Source: Streptosporangium sp040640155 (GTDB lineage: Bacteria > Actinomycetota > Actinomycetes > Streptosporangiales > Streptosporangiaceae). Taken from it: DNA of 64,000 nucleotides. This document shows, in pieces, positions 31,954 to 39,977 of the stretch. Within the stretch, counting starts at the first letter, position 1. Each line of letters opens with the position of its first letter. The notes under the pieces were generated by a model. That model was not told the DNA's origin. It made no database searches and saw nothing but the letters and a program-made list of their open reading frames with translations. The stretch lies in NCBI RefSeq assembly GCF_040640155.1, contig NZ_JBFABE010000003.1, forward strand, positions 62,001 through 126,000. The letters are read 5' to 3'. Made by a program: the position numbers and the translations under genes.

Positions 31954-33939
31954 GTGGACTGGCCTGGACGGACCGGCGGGCTGTACTACGGCGGGGACTA
32001 CAACCCCGAGCAGTGGCCCGAGGAGGTCTGGGAGGAGGACGTCGCGCTGATGCGGCGGGCCGGGGTCAACCTGGTCAGCGTCGGCGTGTTCTCCTGGGCC
32101 CGGCTGGAACCCCTGCCCGGGGTCCACGACTTCGGCTGGCTGGACCGCGTCCTCGACCTGCTGCACGAGGGCGGGATCGCCGTCAACCTCGCCACCCCGA
32201 CCGCCTCGCCGCCGCCCTGGTTCGGCCTGGCCCACCCCGACGCCCTCACCGTCACCGCCGACGGCACCCGGCTCACCCACGGCAGCCGCGACACCTACTG
32301 CGTACACGCCCCCGCCTACCGGGACGCCTGCCTGCGGATCGCCGACGCCCTCGCCGAGCGCTACTTCGACCACCCCGCGCTGGCCATGTGGCACGTGCAC
32401 AACGAGTACGGCACCACGTGCCACTGCGACCACGCCGCCGACGCCTTCCGGGTCTGGCTGCGGGAGCGGTACGGCACCCTCAAGGCGCTGAACGAGGCCT
32501 GGACCACCTCGTTCTGGAGCCAGCACTACTCGGCCTGGGAGCAGATCGCCCCGCCCCGCGCCACCCGGTACCTGCCCAACCCCTCCCAGACGCTCGACTT
32601 CCGGCGGTTCGTCTCCGACGCGATGCTCGACCACTTCCGCGACCAGAAGGCCGTGCTGCGCGACATCACCCCGGACGTGCCGGTCACCACGAACTTCGTC
32701 CTCGGCGACTGGGTGCCGGTGAACCAGCGGCACTGGGCCGACGAGGTCGACGTGGTCGCGATCGACCACTACCCCTCGGACGACCCGCCCGCCGAGACCG
32801 CGTTCGCCGCCGACCTGGCCCGGGGCTGGGCCGCCGGGAAACCCTGGCTGCTGATGGAACAGGCCGTGGTCACCTACACCGGCACCCGGATGCTCGCCAA
32901 ACGCCCCGGGGAGATCACCCGGCTGAGCCTGTCGCACGTGGCCCGGGGAGCGCGGGGGGCGATGTTCTTCCAGTGGCGGGCCTCGCGGGGCGGCGCCGAG
33001 CTCTGGCACGGGGGCATGGTGCCGCACGCCGGACCCGACTCACGGATCTTCGAGGAGATCTGCGAGCTGGGCGAGCTCCTGCCGACCCTGGTGGAGGCCT
33101 GCGAGGCCCCCGTCGAGACCGGGGCGGCGATCCTGGTGGACGTCGAGGCGAACTGGGCGCTCCAGGCGCCCGGCCTGCCGTCGGCCGAGCTCACCTACAC
33201 CGACGCCGTGCGCCAGGCCCACCGGGTGCTCTACCGGCACGGCGTCACCGCCGACCTGGTACACCCCTCGGCCGACCTTTCGGCGTACCCGCTCGTGCTC
33301 GTCCCGGCCCTGTACCTGATCTCCGACGCCGACGCCGACAACCTGCGCCGCTACGTCGCCGACGGCGGCACGCTCGTGGTGTCCTACCTCAGCGGCGTCG
33401 CCGACGAGTACGCCCGCGTCCGCCTCGGCGGCTACCCCGGCGCCCTGCGCGACCTCCTCGGCATCAGGGTCGAGGAGTTCCACCCCCTCCCGCCCGACGT
33501 CACCCTCACCCTGTCGGCCCCGGACGCCCCGCCGGCCACGGACGACCACACGGCGGCCTTTCCCCGCCCTGACGGGGAGACCGCCACGTTCTGGAGCGAG
33601 CACGTCCACCTCGAAGGCGCCGAGGCCCTGGCCGTCTACACCGGCCCGCACGCCTCCGGCACCCCCCTCGACGGCCGGCCCGCGATCACCCGCCACTCCC
33701 ACGGCTCCGGCACGGCCACGTACGTCTCCACCCGCCTGTCCGACGACGCCTACGCCCGCCTGCTGGACCTGACCCCGGCCCCGGTGGAACTCGTCCGGCG
33801 CGGCGACTGGTTCTTCGCCGTCAACCACGGCGACGAGGACCAGAAGGTCGAGGGCGTCCACCTCCCCCCGGGCGGCTTCGCCGTACGCACACACGACCAC
33901 CTGGACCGCGATCGTTCCACCCCTCGCCCCCACGAGTAA
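31954..33939 (+). CDS. GH42 beta-galactosidase
   Basis: A 661-residue family 42 beta-galactosidase, cytosolic by lack of a signal peptide. The N-terminus GLYYGGDYNPEQWPEEVWEED is diagnostic. The acid/base Glu151 lies in WHVHNEYG, and the nucleophile is probably Glu302 in LLMEQA. C-terminal trimerisation and beta domains follow (ILVDVEANWAL). GTG 31954 is preceded by GAGGAG; the longer frame to 31891 would run through the promoter and operator. It is divergent from the GH31 operon and shares its regulatory region, fitting removal of beta-galactosyl caps from xyloglucan side chains before GH31 acts. Activity on other beta- or arabino-galactosides is possible. Confidence 0.92.
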   Translation: MDWPGRTGGLYYGGDYNPEQWPEEVWEEDVALMRRAGVNLVSVGVFSWARLEPLPGVHDFGWLDRVLDLLHEGGIAVNLATPTASPPPWFGLAHPDALTVTADGTRLTHGSRDTYCVHAPAYRDACLRIADALAERYFDHPALAMWHVHNEYGTTCHCDHAADAFRVWLRERYGTLKALNEAWTTSFWSQHYSAWEQIAPPRATRYLPNPSQTLDFRRFVSDAMLDHFRDQKAVLRDITPDVPVTTNFVLGDWVPVNQRHWADEVDVVAIDHYPSDDPPAETAFAADLARGWAAGKPWLLMEQAVVTYTGTRMLAKRPGEITRLSLSHVARGARGAMFFQWRASRGGAELWHGGMVPHAGPDSRIFEEICELGELLPTLVEACEAPVETGAAILVDVEANWALQAPGLPSAELTYTDAVRQAHRVLYRHGVTADLVHPSADLSAYPLVLVPALYLISDADADNLRRYVADGGTLVVSYLSGVADEYARVRLGGYPGALRDLLGIRVEEFHPLPPDVTLTLSAPDAPPATDDHTAAFPRPDGETATFWSEHVHLEGAEALAVYTGPHASGTPLDGRPAITRHSHGSGTATYVSTRLSDDAYARLLDLTPAPVELVRRGDWFFAVNHGDEDQKVEGVHLPPGGFAVRTHDHLDRDRSTPRPHE

Positions 33940-34030
33940 CACTGACTCCTGCGGGAGCCTGAGCCAGGAGATCGATCCCGCAGCCCAGAACCGCCCGGAG
34001 GGCCGTTCACAACACTTCGCGATCCAGTGC

Positions 34031-34132
34031 GATCCTCACCGCCCCCGGAGGGACGGTGCCGGCGCTGACGTCCGCACCAAGGCCATCGGGGACTTCCTCG
34101 TGGTGATCCTCACCCCCCGGAGAGACGCTGCC
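34031..34132. repeat. Imperfect direct repeat upstream of Nudix gene
   Basis: A block of about 30 bases beginning GATCCTCACC and containing CCCCGGAG occurs at 34031-34060 and again, with small gaps, at 34105-34132. The 206-base spacer around it holds no gene that I can support. Confidence 0.5.
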
Positions 34133-34145
34133 ACCCACGGGCGAC

Positions 34146-34679
34146 GTGTCGGGCAGGGAGTTCTTGACCATCAACGCTCACCATGGACGCATGGACGAAG
34201 CCTTGGCCCGGGACGTGCAGGGGAACGCGCTGACGGCGTTCCTGCCGGCCGCGCGCGTTGTCGGCGTGCCGGACGACGCGCCGATGCCCGCCGCCCTGGT
34301 CGCGGTCTGGTGCGGCCGGCACCTGCTGCTGGTCTTCGACCGCTTCCGCGGGGAGTGGGAACTACCCGGCGGCAGGATCGATCCCGGCGAGACACCTCTC
34401 CAGGCCGCCGTGCGGGAGCTCCACGAGGAGAGCGGCCTGCTCCTGCCCACCCTCACCCTCTCCGGATACGCGCGCCTCCGGCTCGTCGGCCCCCCACGCG
34501 ACGAGTACGCCGCGATCTACACCGCTCACGTCCCCGCCCTCCACCACGCCTTCACCCCCACCCAGGAGATCGGCGCCATCCGCTGGTGGGACACCGCCGA
34601 CGCCCCACCGGGCGACGTCCAGGTCATCGACGTGGCCGTGGCACGACGAACCGACCCGCGACAGCACGCGAACGGCTGA
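34146..34679 (+). CDS. Nudix hydrolase
   Basis: A 177-residue Nudix-fold pyrophosphohydrolase acting on a nucleoside diphosphate linked to another moiety. The complete Nudix box GRIDPGETPLQAAVRELHEESGL (about 77-99) follows GEWELPGG, with the metal-binding REL-EE core. Strands before it (LVAVWCGRHLLLVFDRF) fit the fold. The start is uncertain: GTG 34146 is the first in-frame start after a stop, whereas ATG 34191 (MDEALARD) would give 162 residues; neither has a strong ribosome binding site. It stands alone between the GH42 gene and a minus-strand membrane-protein gene. A house-cleaning role is likely, but the substrate cannot be inferred. Confidence 0.85.
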   Translation: MSGREFLTINAHHGRMDEALARDVQGNALTAFLPAARVVGVPDDAPMPAALVAVWCGRHLLLVFDRFRGEWELPGGRIDPGETPLQAAVRELHEESGLLLPTLTLSGYARLRLVGPPRDEYAAIYTAHVPALHHAFTPTQEIGAIRWWDTADAPPGDVQVIDVAVARRTDPRQHANG

Positions 34680-34918
34680 CGCACCACGGCAGGACGTCGT
34701 ACGAGGTACGAGGACCGAAGCGGCGCGGCCGGTCCGGAGACCCTCGTCCGCCGCCGTTCGGCTCCGCTCCTCCCCCGCGGGTCGGTACGCGGGGCGCCGG
34801 CACGATCCCGCCGGACCGGCCGGGGGATCCGCCTGATCGGCCGGACCGGCGTCGCCGCCGTCGATCACCGCCGCGGCCCCCCGCCCCCGGTCACCGGGTC
34901 TCACCCCGTGAGAACGCG

Positions 34919-35428
34919 TCAGCCCTGGACGAGCTGGACGCCGAGCGTGGGCAGCAGCACGACCTTGAGGCATTCGGCCGCGATGTAGAGCAGGTGGTGG
35001 CGCGAGCGCGGCGGGTTCCCGCCCTCGATGATCTGCCGGGCGCGACGGTCGAGGCGAGGCCGCAGCACCGCCACCTGGACGACCAGCAGCACCCACAGGG
35101 CGATCAGCACGGTCGTCGCGGTGTCGCCCAGGGCGAGGCCGCGCGTGCCGGCCGTACCGCCCGTACCGGCCCTACCGCCCATGAGCAGTGCCAGGGTGAG
35201 GACGGCGGCCAGGACGAGTTCCGCGATGTTGAGCGCCCGGAAGACCAGCCGGCCGATGCCGAGCCCGAGCGGCACGGTGACGCCGGGCGCGCGGAACTTC
35301 AGCGGCGCCTCCAGGAACGAGATCGCCAGCACCATCCCCAGCCAGAGGAACGGAACGGCGACCTGCGCCACGACGGCGAGAGAGGTGTTCACGGCCGGCC
35401 CCCGGATCGAACGACTGGTCTCGGTCAT
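34919..35428 (-). CDS. Integral membrane protein of unknown function (DUF4149-like)
   Basis: A 169-residue protein with about four predicted transmembrane helices: LAVVAQVAVPFLWLGMVLAISFL, FRALNIAELVLAAVLTLALLMGG, TVLIALWVLLVVQVAVL, and a C-terminal LLYIAAECLKVVLLPTLGV. The FLEAPLKFRAPGV segment between the first and second helices, and the Arg-rich loop before the last, resemble small DUF4149/TMEM205-like proteins, but I do not recognise the family with confidence. A later GTG (VNTSLAV) is an alternative start because the upstream ATG lacks a good ribosome binding site. It is divergent from the pentapeptide-repeat gene across 272 bases without another visible gene. Confidence 0.65.
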   Translation of the reverse strand: MTETSRSIRGPAVNTSLAVVAQVAVPFLWLGMVLAISFLEAPLKFRAPGVTVPLGLGIGRLVFRALNIAELVLAAVLTLALLMGGRAGTGGTAGTRGLALGDTATTVLIALWVLLVVQVAVLRPRLDRRARQIIEGGNPPRSRHHLLYIAAECLKVVLLPTLGVQLVQG

Positions 35429-35700
35429 ACGGATCGTAGAGGTCGTCGTCGACGCGGCGGTCCACGGCCTCGCGGCGCCCCCGGTCGCCCTGGCGCGGCA
35501 TGCCGCGCCGGGAGATCCGGTGGGAACGGCCGGGCTCAGGAGTGCCCACCCGCCGCGCCGTCTCCGCGATCCGGCTCTGCGGCACGCGGCTCCGCGACCC
35601 CGGACTCCGGTGGGCAGAGCCCGGAAAACGATGCAAGCGGTCGTCTAGCGGGATGCAATGATCCGCTGACACCATCGGGACTGCTTTGAAGGAGGCTCCC

Positions 35701-36897
35701 GTGCGTCGTTCCATCCCCCTGGCTCTCATCGTCGCGACTTTCGCGCTGTCGGGGACAGTCATCTCTCCCGCCCAGGCCGTGACCGGGCCGTGCAGGCCCG
35801 GCGAGGGCGTCAGCCTGCGCGGCAGGAACCTCACCGAGGGTGCCCGGCTTCCGGCGAACCTGCGCTGCGCCGACCTGACCAAGGCGAAGCTGGACGGGGT
35901 GGACCTGACCCAGAAGGACCTCACCGGCGCGATCCTGCGCGGCGCCTCGCTCAAGCAGGCCGACCTCACCCAGGCCACGCTGAAGTACGCGGACATGCGG
36001 GGGGCCGACCTCACCGAGGCCGACCTGGGGCAGATGCACGCCGACCACGCCGACCTGCGGGACGCGATCCTGGTAGACGCCGAGGCGGGGCAGGCCTACT
36101 TCCCGCACGCGGACCTGACCAGGGCGGCCCTGACCAGGGCCGAACTCACCCAGGTGGACTTCACCAACGCCAAGCTGATCGACGCCGATCTCGAGGAGAG
36201 CACCCCCGGCCAGATCAAGGCGCGCAAGGCCGACTTCACCAGGGCCAAGCTGCACGAGGCCAAGATGGGTCAGGCGAACCTGCGCAACGCCACGCTCAGG
36301 GACGCCGACCTGAGGGAGGTCACCTTCACCCAGGCCGAGCTGGACGGCGCCGACTTCACCGGCGCCCTGGTCGAGGGCGCGTCCTTCATCCAGGCCGACG
36401 ACGCCGACCTCACCGGCTCCAAGGGCACCCCGACGGGTCTGGACCCCTCGACACCGGTCACGGTCCCCGACCTCGGCATCTTCGGGGGCGACCCGACGGA
36501 GTCCCCGTCGGCCCGCCCGGCCCGGGGCGGCGGCGCGTCGGTGGGCCTGGTCATGGTCGTGATCAGCGCGGTGGGCCTGGCGCTGACCGTGGTGGCCTGG
36601 GGGATCAGCGCCCAGGGGCGTACCCGGCGGGCCCAGCGGTTCGCCCGGATGCGCCACGGCGCCGAGGAGGACATCACCCGGCTGGGCGAGGAGATCGACC
36701 AGCTCGACTACGAGTTCCAGCTCGGCGCGCACGGCGGGATGACCGCGGACCGCGACTGGCGGCACGCCCTGGACGCGTACGAGGCCGCCAAGCAGGCCCT
36801 GGTGATCGCCCGGCGCGAGGAGGAGCTGCGCTTCGTGGCCCAGGCGGTCCAGGACGGCAGGAACGCGCTGAACCGCCTCCGGCCCCGGGTCCACTGA
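35701..36897 (+). CDS. Pentapeptide-repeat membrane protein with cytosolic helical module
   Basis: A 398-residue membrane-anchored protein. A signal peptide (SIPLALIVATFALSGTVISPAQA) leads to an exported domain of about 210 residues made of pentapeptide repeats (ADLTKAKLDGVDLTQKDLTG and onward), which fold as a right-handed quadrilateral helix. A Pro/Thr linker, one transmembrane helix (SVGLVMVVISAVGLALTVVAWGI) and a cytosolic module (EEDITRLGEEI to LRPRVH) follow. That module is clearly homologous to the one in the Gly-rich membrane protein at 7.2-8.6 kb. GTG 35701 has AAGGAGG upstream. Pentapeptide-repeat proteins sometimes mimic DNA, but an exported one is unlikely to; a surface or sensing role is more plausible. 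It converges on lpdA. Confidence 0.82.
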   Translation: MRRSIPLALIVATFALSGTVISPAQAVTGPCRPGEGVSLRGRNLTEGARLPANLRCADLTKAKLDGVDLTQKDLTGAILRGASLKQADLTQATLKYADMRGADLTEADLGQMHADHADLRDAILVDAEAGQAYFPHADLTRAALTRAELTQVDFTNAKLIDADLEESTPGQIKARKADFTRAKLHEAKMGQANLRNATLRDADLREVTFTQAELDGADFTGALVEGASFIQADDADLTGSKGTPTGLDPSTPVTVPDLGIFGGDPTESPSARPARGGGASVGLVMVVISAVGLALTVVAWGISAQGRTRRAQRFARMRHGAEEDITRLGEEIDQLDYEFQLGAHGGMTADRDWRHALDAYEAAKQALVIARREEELRFVAQAVQDGRNALNRLRPRVH

Positions 36898-36905
36898 CGC
36901 CCGCA

Positions 36906-36945
36906 CCCTCCCCCGCGCCGGCCGGAAGGTCCGCCGGGGGCAGGG
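36906..36945. terminator. Hairpin between pentapeptide gene and lpdA
   Basis: CCCTCCCCCG (36906-36915) pairs, with one bulge, with CGGGGGCAGGG (36935-36945) in the short gap between convergent genes. Confidence 0.5.
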
Positions 36946-36955
36946 GCCGGAGCGG

Positions 36956-38359
36956 TCAGATGCCGCTGGGGGTCGTCGGCTGCATGAGGCGGCGGGCCGC
37001 CTCGGTGACGGAGCCGGACAGGGAGGGGTAGACCGCGAAGGTGTGGGCGATCTGGTCGACGGTCAGCCGCTGCTGCACGGCCACCGACACCGCGAGGATC
37101 AGCTCCGAGGCGCGGGGGGCGACCACGACGCCGCCGAGGATGATGCCGGTGTGCGGGCGGCAGAACAGCTTCACGAACCCGTCGTTGAAGCCCTGCATCT
37201 TGGCGCGGGCGTTGGTCGCCAGCGGCAGCTTGACGATGTTGGCCTCGATCTCCCCGGCGCGGACCGCCTTCTCGGCGACGCCCACGGCGGCGATCTCGGG
37301 GTCGGTGAAGATGGCGGAGGCCACGGTGGCCAGGCGGAGCGGCTGCACGGCCTCGCCCAGCGCGTGCCAGACGGCGATGCGGCCCTGCATGGCGGCGACC
37401 GAGGCGAGCATCAGCACCCCGGTGCAGTCCCCGGCCGCGTAGACGCCGGGCGCGGAGGTGCGGGAGACCTTGTCCACCTGGACGAACCCGCCGGGGCCGA
37501 GGGTGACCCCGGCCTCCTCCAGGCCGATGCCCGCGGTGTTGGGGACCATGCCGACCGTCATCAGGCAGTGGGTGCCCTCGGCGGTGCGGCCGTCCTCCAG
37601 CGTGACGACCACGCCGTCGGCGGTGCGCTTGACGGACTCGGCGCGGGAGCGGCCCATGACGTTCATGCCGCGGCGGCGGTAGACCTCCTCGAGGACCTCG
37701 GCGGCGTCGGCGTCCTCGTTGGGCATCATGCGGTCGCGGGAGGAGACGAGGGTGACCTCCGAGCCCAGCGAGCGGTAGGCGCCCGCGAACTCCGCGCCGG
37801 TGACGCCGGAGCCGACCACGATGAGGTGCTCGGGCAACTCCTCCAGGTCGTACAGCTCCCGCCAGGTGAGGATGCGCTCGCCGTCGGGCTCGGCGCCGGG
37901 CAGGATGCGCGGGGTCGCGCCGGTCGCCACGATGACGACGTCCGCCCGGATCGTCCGGTCCCCGGCCCTGACGACCTGCGGGTCGACCAGCCGTCCGGGG
38001 GCGGTGACCACCTCGACGCCCTCGGCGGCCAGCCGGGCGGCGATGTCGGCGGACTGCGCGCGGGCGAGCTCCTTGACGCGCCTGTTGACCAGGGGCATGT
38101 CGGCGATCACGCCGCCGACGTCGCCGTCGGGGCCGCCGGTGTAGTGCACCCCGAGCATGCTGGCGTCCAGGAGCGCCTGCTTGCGCACGGAGGTGGCGAT
38201 CAGCGTCTTGGACGGCACGCAGTCGGTGAGCACGCACGCCCCGCCGGGGCCGTCCTGCTCGACCACGGTGACCCGCGCCCCCAGTTGGGCGGCGACCAGC
38301 GCCGCCTCGTACCCGCCGGGACCGCCACCGATGATCACTATCCTCGTCACATGTCCCAT
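36956..38359 (-). CDS. lpdA: NAD(P)H-quinone dehydrogenase / flavoprotein disulfide reductase (LpdA type)
   Basis: A 467-residue FAD-dependent pyridine nucleotide-disulphide oxidoreductase. The FAD motif GGGPGGYEAA is at 11-20, a CVLTDC pair gives Cys42 and Cys47, the NAD(P) motif GSGVTGAEFA lies near the middle, and AAGDCTG closes the FAD site. The C-terminal His-Glu dyad of true dihydrolipoamide dehydrogenases (HPTxSE) is replaced by YPSLSG, as I recall for mycobacterial LpdA, a quinone reductase rather than a lipoamide dehydrogenase. ATG 38359 or GTG 38350 may be the start; the GTG has better ribosome-binding spacing. It is divergent from the GGCT-like gene, the same neighbour pair as Rv3303c-Rv3304, which supports orthology. 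Confidence 0.88.
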   Translation of the reverse strand: MGHVTRIVIIGGGPGGYEAALVAAQLGARVTVVEQDGPGGACVLTDCVPSKTLIATSVRKQALLDASMLGVHYTGGPDGDVGGVIADMPLVNRRVKELARAQSADIAARLAAEGVEVVTAPGRLVDPQVVRAGDRTIRADVVIVATGATPRILPGAEPDGERILTWRELYDLEELPEHLIVVGSGVTGAEFAGAYRSLGSEVTLVSSRDRMMPNEDADAAEVLEEVYRRRGMNVMGRSRAESVKRTADGVVVTLEDGRTAEGTHCLMTVGMVPNTAGIGLEEAGVTLGPGGFVQVDKVSRTSAPGVYAAGDCTGVLMLASVAAMQGRIAVWHALGEAVQPLRLATVASAIFTDPEIAAVGVAEKAVRAGEIEANIVKLPLATNARAKMQGFNDGFVKLFCRPHTGIILGGVVVAPRASELILAVSVAVQQRLTVDQIAHTFAVYPSLSGSVTEAARRLMQPTTPSGI

Positions 38360-38501
38360 TCTCCCGCATGACGGGAGCGCCCCTCGCTCCGCGTCCCGTC
38401 GAATCTCGGAAACCCCCGAAATCCCCGCGATCCACCGGCTTGTCGGCGTGCCTCACGCGGCGGGTGATCGTCCGGCCGATCTTCGATTAGTGTTGGTCAC
38501 C

Positions 38502-38954
38502 GTGCCTGTCTACGCCGCTTACGGCAGCAACATGGACCCCAAGCAGATGGCCCAGAGGGCCCCTCACTCCCCGATCAGGGGGACGGGCTGGCTCCAGGGC
38601 TGGCGCCTGACCTTCGGCGGGAACGATCTCGGCTGGGAGGGCGCGCTCGCCTCCATCGTCGAGGACGCCGCCGACCAGGTCTTCGTCGTCCTGTACGACG
38701 TGCCCGAATGGGACGAGAGCTCCCTCGACCAGTGGGAGGGCGCGGCGCGCGGCCTCTACCACAAGGTCAAACTCCGGGTGCAGACCCTGGAGGGTGAGGT
38801 CCTGGCGTGGTTCTACGTGCTGGACGGCTACGAGGGCGGCCTGCCCTCGGCCCGTTACCTCGGCATCCTGGCCGAGGCCGCCGAGCTCGCGGGCGCCCCG
38901 GACGACTACGTCAGGAACCTGCGCGGCCGTCCCTGCACCTCGCTGGGGAGCTGA
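38502..38954 (+). CDS. Gamma-glutamylcyclotransferase-like (GGCT/AIG2) protein
   Basis: A protein of about 150 residues with the GGCT fold. The N-terminal YAAYGSNM is the diagnostic phosphate/substrate loop, and LSLDQWEG... LDGYEGG with Glu/Tyr residues fits the catalytic pocket region. Family members cyclise gamma-glutamyl amines to 5-oxoproline, but many bacterial ones have no proven activity. GTG 38502 places the start just before the first strand; GTG 38490 and TTG 38493 are in-frame alternatives, and no strong ribosome binding site decides. It is divergent from lpdA, and a purine nucleoside phosphorylase gene follows, in the same order as Rv3303c-Rv3304-deoD of M. tuberculosis. Its stop lies in a short tandem repeat. 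Confidence 0.82.
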   Translation: MPVYAAYGSNMDPKQMAQRAPHSPIRGTGWLQGWRLTFGGNDLGWEGALASIVEDAADQVFVVLYDVPEWDESSLDQWEGAARGLYHKVKLRVQTLEGEVLAWFYVLDGYEGGLPSARYLGILAEAAELAGAPDDYVRNLRGRPCTSLGS

Positions 38955-38983
38955 TCACCGCCCGGGGAGCTGATCACCGCCCG
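38946..38983. repeat. 19-bp perfect tandem duplication spanning a stop codon
   Basis: GGGGAGCTGATCACCGCCC occurs at 38946-38964 and 38965-38983. The first copy carries the TGA stop of the GGCT-like gene, so the second lies just downstream of the coding region. Confidence 0.92.
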
Positions 38984-39020
38984 GCGGCCCTGTCCCGTCG
39001 CCCGGGGAGCCCTGTCCCGC

Positions 39021-39054
39021 CGGGGAACCGGGCCCCCCGGGGAACCGGGCCCCC
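39021..39054. repeat. 17-bp perfect tandem duplication
   Basis: CGGGGAACCGGGCCCCC occurs at 39021-39037 and 39038-39054 in the gap before the purine nucleoside phosphorylase gene. It can form a small GC-rich hairpin. Confidence 0.9.
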
Positions 39055-39116
39055 TCGGGAGCAGGAAGCGGTACGGAACGGACGTGGCCACACCGGTGAC
39101 CGGTACGCTCGGTGAG

Positions 39117-39920
39117 GTGACCAACGACCCCTACGCACTCGCCACGGACGCCGCCAACGCGCTGAGAGGCGCCGTCGGCGTGGACTCCTTCGACGTCGCG
39201 CTGGTGATGGGCTCCGGCTGGGTTCCGGCGGCCGACGCGATCGGCGAGACCGTCGCCGAGATCCCCGTGACCGACCTGCCCGGCTTCCTGCCGCCCGCCG
39301 TCCAGGGGCACGCGGGCCGGATCCGCGCCGTACGGACCGAGGCCGGCAGGAACGTGCTGATCTTCCTCGGGCGCACCCACCTCTACGAGGGCCGGGGCGT
39401 GGACCCCGTCGTGCACGGCGTGCGGACCGCCGTCCGGGCCGGGGCGGGCACGATCGTGCTGACCAACGCCGCCGGGGGACTGCGCCCGGAGACCCAGGAG
39501 GTCGGCGAGGCGGTGCTGATCAGCGACCACATCAACCTGACCGGCGCCAGCCCGATCACCGGCGCCACGTTCGTCGACCTCACCGACGTCTACAGCCCGC
39601 GCCTGCGCGCGCTGGCCCGCGAGGCCGACCCGTCGCTGACCGAGGGCGTCTACGTGGCCTTCCGCGGCCCCACGTACGAGACCCCGGCCGAGGTGCGCAT
39701 GTGCCGCATCCTCGGCGGCGACATGGTGGGCATGTCCACCGTGCTGGAGGCGATCGCGGCGCGCGAGGGCGGCGCCGAGGTGCTGGGCGTCTCCCTGGTC
39801 ACCAACCCGGGCGCCGGACTGGTGGGCGAGCCGCTCAACCACGAGGAGGTGCTGGAGGTGGGTCGTACCACCGCCACCCGCATGGGCGGTCTGCTGGCGA
39901 GCGTCGTGGGCAGGCTGTAG
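39117..39920 (+). CDS. Purine nucleoside phosphorylase
   Basis: A 267-residue trimeric-type purine nucleoside phosphorylase converting (deoxy)inosine/guanosine plus phosphate to free base and (deoxy)ribose 1-phosphate. VMGSGWVPAAD opens the phosphate site, GRTHLYEGRG and TNAAGGL are conserved, GPTYETPAE and GMSTVLEAIAARE line the ribose site, and NHEEVLE contains the Asn that selects 6-oxopurines. GTG 39117 gives VTNDPYALA; a GTG at 39084 is an alternative with eleven more residues. The phosphohexomutase gene follows 57 bases later, a common pairing because such mutases can interconvert pentose 1- and 5-phosphates. It belongs to the nucleoside salvage cluster with add, cdd and deoA. Confidence 0.92.
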   Translation: MTNDPYALATDAANALRGAVGVDSFDVALVMGSGWVPAADAIGETVAEIPVTDLPGFLPPAVQGHAGRIRAVRTEAGRNVLIFLGRTHLYEGRGVDPVVHGVRTAVRAGAGTIVLTNAAGGLRPETQEVGEAVLISDHINLTGASPITGATFVDLTDVYSPRLRALAREADPSLTEGVYVAFRGPTYETPAEVRMCRILGGDMVGMSTVLEAIAAREGGAEVLGVSLVTNPGAGLVGEPLNHEEVLEVGRTTATRMGGLLASVVGRL

Positions 39921-39977
39921 GACGGACCGGCGGCAGGCTCCGGTGACCACCACGGCCTCGGCCTCGGAGAGGTGACG

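Noticed and set aside
34100..35689. Long plus-strand frame across the Nudix gene and the DUF4149-like gene
   Set aside because: Low-complexity Arg/Pro translation in a different frame from the Nudix box; not a gene.
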